Both the position numbers and the translations under genes were made by a program. From Brevundimonas subvibrioides (GTDB taxonomy: Bacteria > Pseudomonadota > Alphaproteobacteria > Caulobacterales > Caulobacteraceae), in the NCBI RefSeq assembly GCF_002280785.1, contig NZ_NCEQ01000013.1, forward strand, positions 90,637-154,636: 64,000 bases of DNA, written 5' to 3'. Positions 63,770 through 64,000 of this stretch are shown in pieces. The stretch's first letter is position 1, and the number at the start of each line of letters is the position of its first letter. Under the pieces are notes generated by a model. It did not search any database and was not told the origin of the DNA. It was given only the letters and a program-made list of their open reading frames with translations.

Positions 63770-63909
63770 CCCTCCCCTTGGGGAGGGTCGTCGCGCAGCG
63801 ACGGGGTGGGGGCGGCAGGGTGTTGCGGATGCAGGGTTGCGGGGGTTTGCCTTGCCGCCCCCACCCGGTCTCCGCCTTCGGCTCTGACCACCCTCCCCCG
63901 AGGGGAGGG
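63770..63909. repeat. Intergenic palindromic repeat, family F
   Basis: The ends CCCTCCCCTTGGGGAGGGTC and GACCACCCTCCCCCGAGGGG form an inverted repeat with inner GGGTGGGGGCGGCA and GCCGCCCCCACCC. It lies in the last 446 bases (63555-64000), where no gene is seen. The rest of that stretch holds only the transporter promoter region. Confidence 0.8.
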
Positions 63910-64000
63910 AGAAGACTGGACGTGAGTCATCGTTCTTCCGCTGTGAACGGGTGGGGAAGTCGACGGAGCCCGGGCGGTCGCCCGGAACCGATGTGGCCCC

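Overview
The window is high-GC alphaproteobacterial DNA. It most resembles a Caulobacterales chromosome such as Brevundimonas or Caulobacter, judged from gene content: a PdeA-type c-di-GMP phosphodiesterase with a GEDEF motif, an AmgK/MurU recycling pair next to addBA, an aa3 oxidase cluster, TonB receptors and exported S9 peptidases. The genus is inferred, not proven. No tRNA, rRNA, CRISPR array, insertion sequence or phage module was seen.

Layout. (1) 1-7.6 kb is a pectin/unsaturated-uronate island: a partial hydratase, a LacI-type repressor, an RpiB-fold DhuI-like isomerase, KduD, KdgK, an exported PL10 pectate lyase and a lipoprotein aldose epimerase. Three near-identical TGACACCGGTTW boxes precede its transcription units and look like the regulator's operator. 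(2) 7.9-20.3 kb, minus strand: trmD-rplS, trxA, an SDR, then acyltransferase-tsaE-amgK-murU-addB-addA, mostly with overlapping starts and stops. (3) 20.5-31.8 kb, plus strand: two tandem exported S9 peptidases, a thioesterase, a def-(small membrane protein)-fmt-truA operon, a lower-GC pocket with an orphan ParD-like antitoxin and a membrane protein, DUF72, a RutE-like nitroreductase, phaB and a secreted protein. (4) 31.8-41.4 kb: gloB, a methyltransferase, sixA, DUF952, pyrD, a hybrid histidine kinase, a solitary vsr, a peroxiredoxin, yqgE, pdeA and a GNAT. (5) 41.4-49.3 kb, minus strand: the complete cytochrome aa3 cluster coxB-coxA-ctaB-coxF-ctaG-coxC-DUF983-surf1 followed by an M16 protease. 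(6) 49.5-53.4 kb: a padR-DUF1700-DUF2807 stress-type operon, tldD and an XRE regulator. (7) 53.6-55.3 kb: a three-gene cassette of an uncharacterised protein family (two paralogues around an 80-residue protein). (8) 55.5-63.6 kb: a GumN/TraB protein, an anchored hypothetical protein, two paralogous TonB receptors with matching leaders, and a POT peptide transporter.

Scattered through the window are several families of roughly 110-155 bp intergenic repeats with palindromic ends. Two copies of one family are read in frame, in the same orientation and phase: one supplies the last 43 residues of the DUF952 protein, the other residues 8-43 of SURF1. Other repeats abut the starts of murU and of the acyltransferase. 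The in-frame repeats and the cassette at 53.6-55.3 kb are the two least explained features here.
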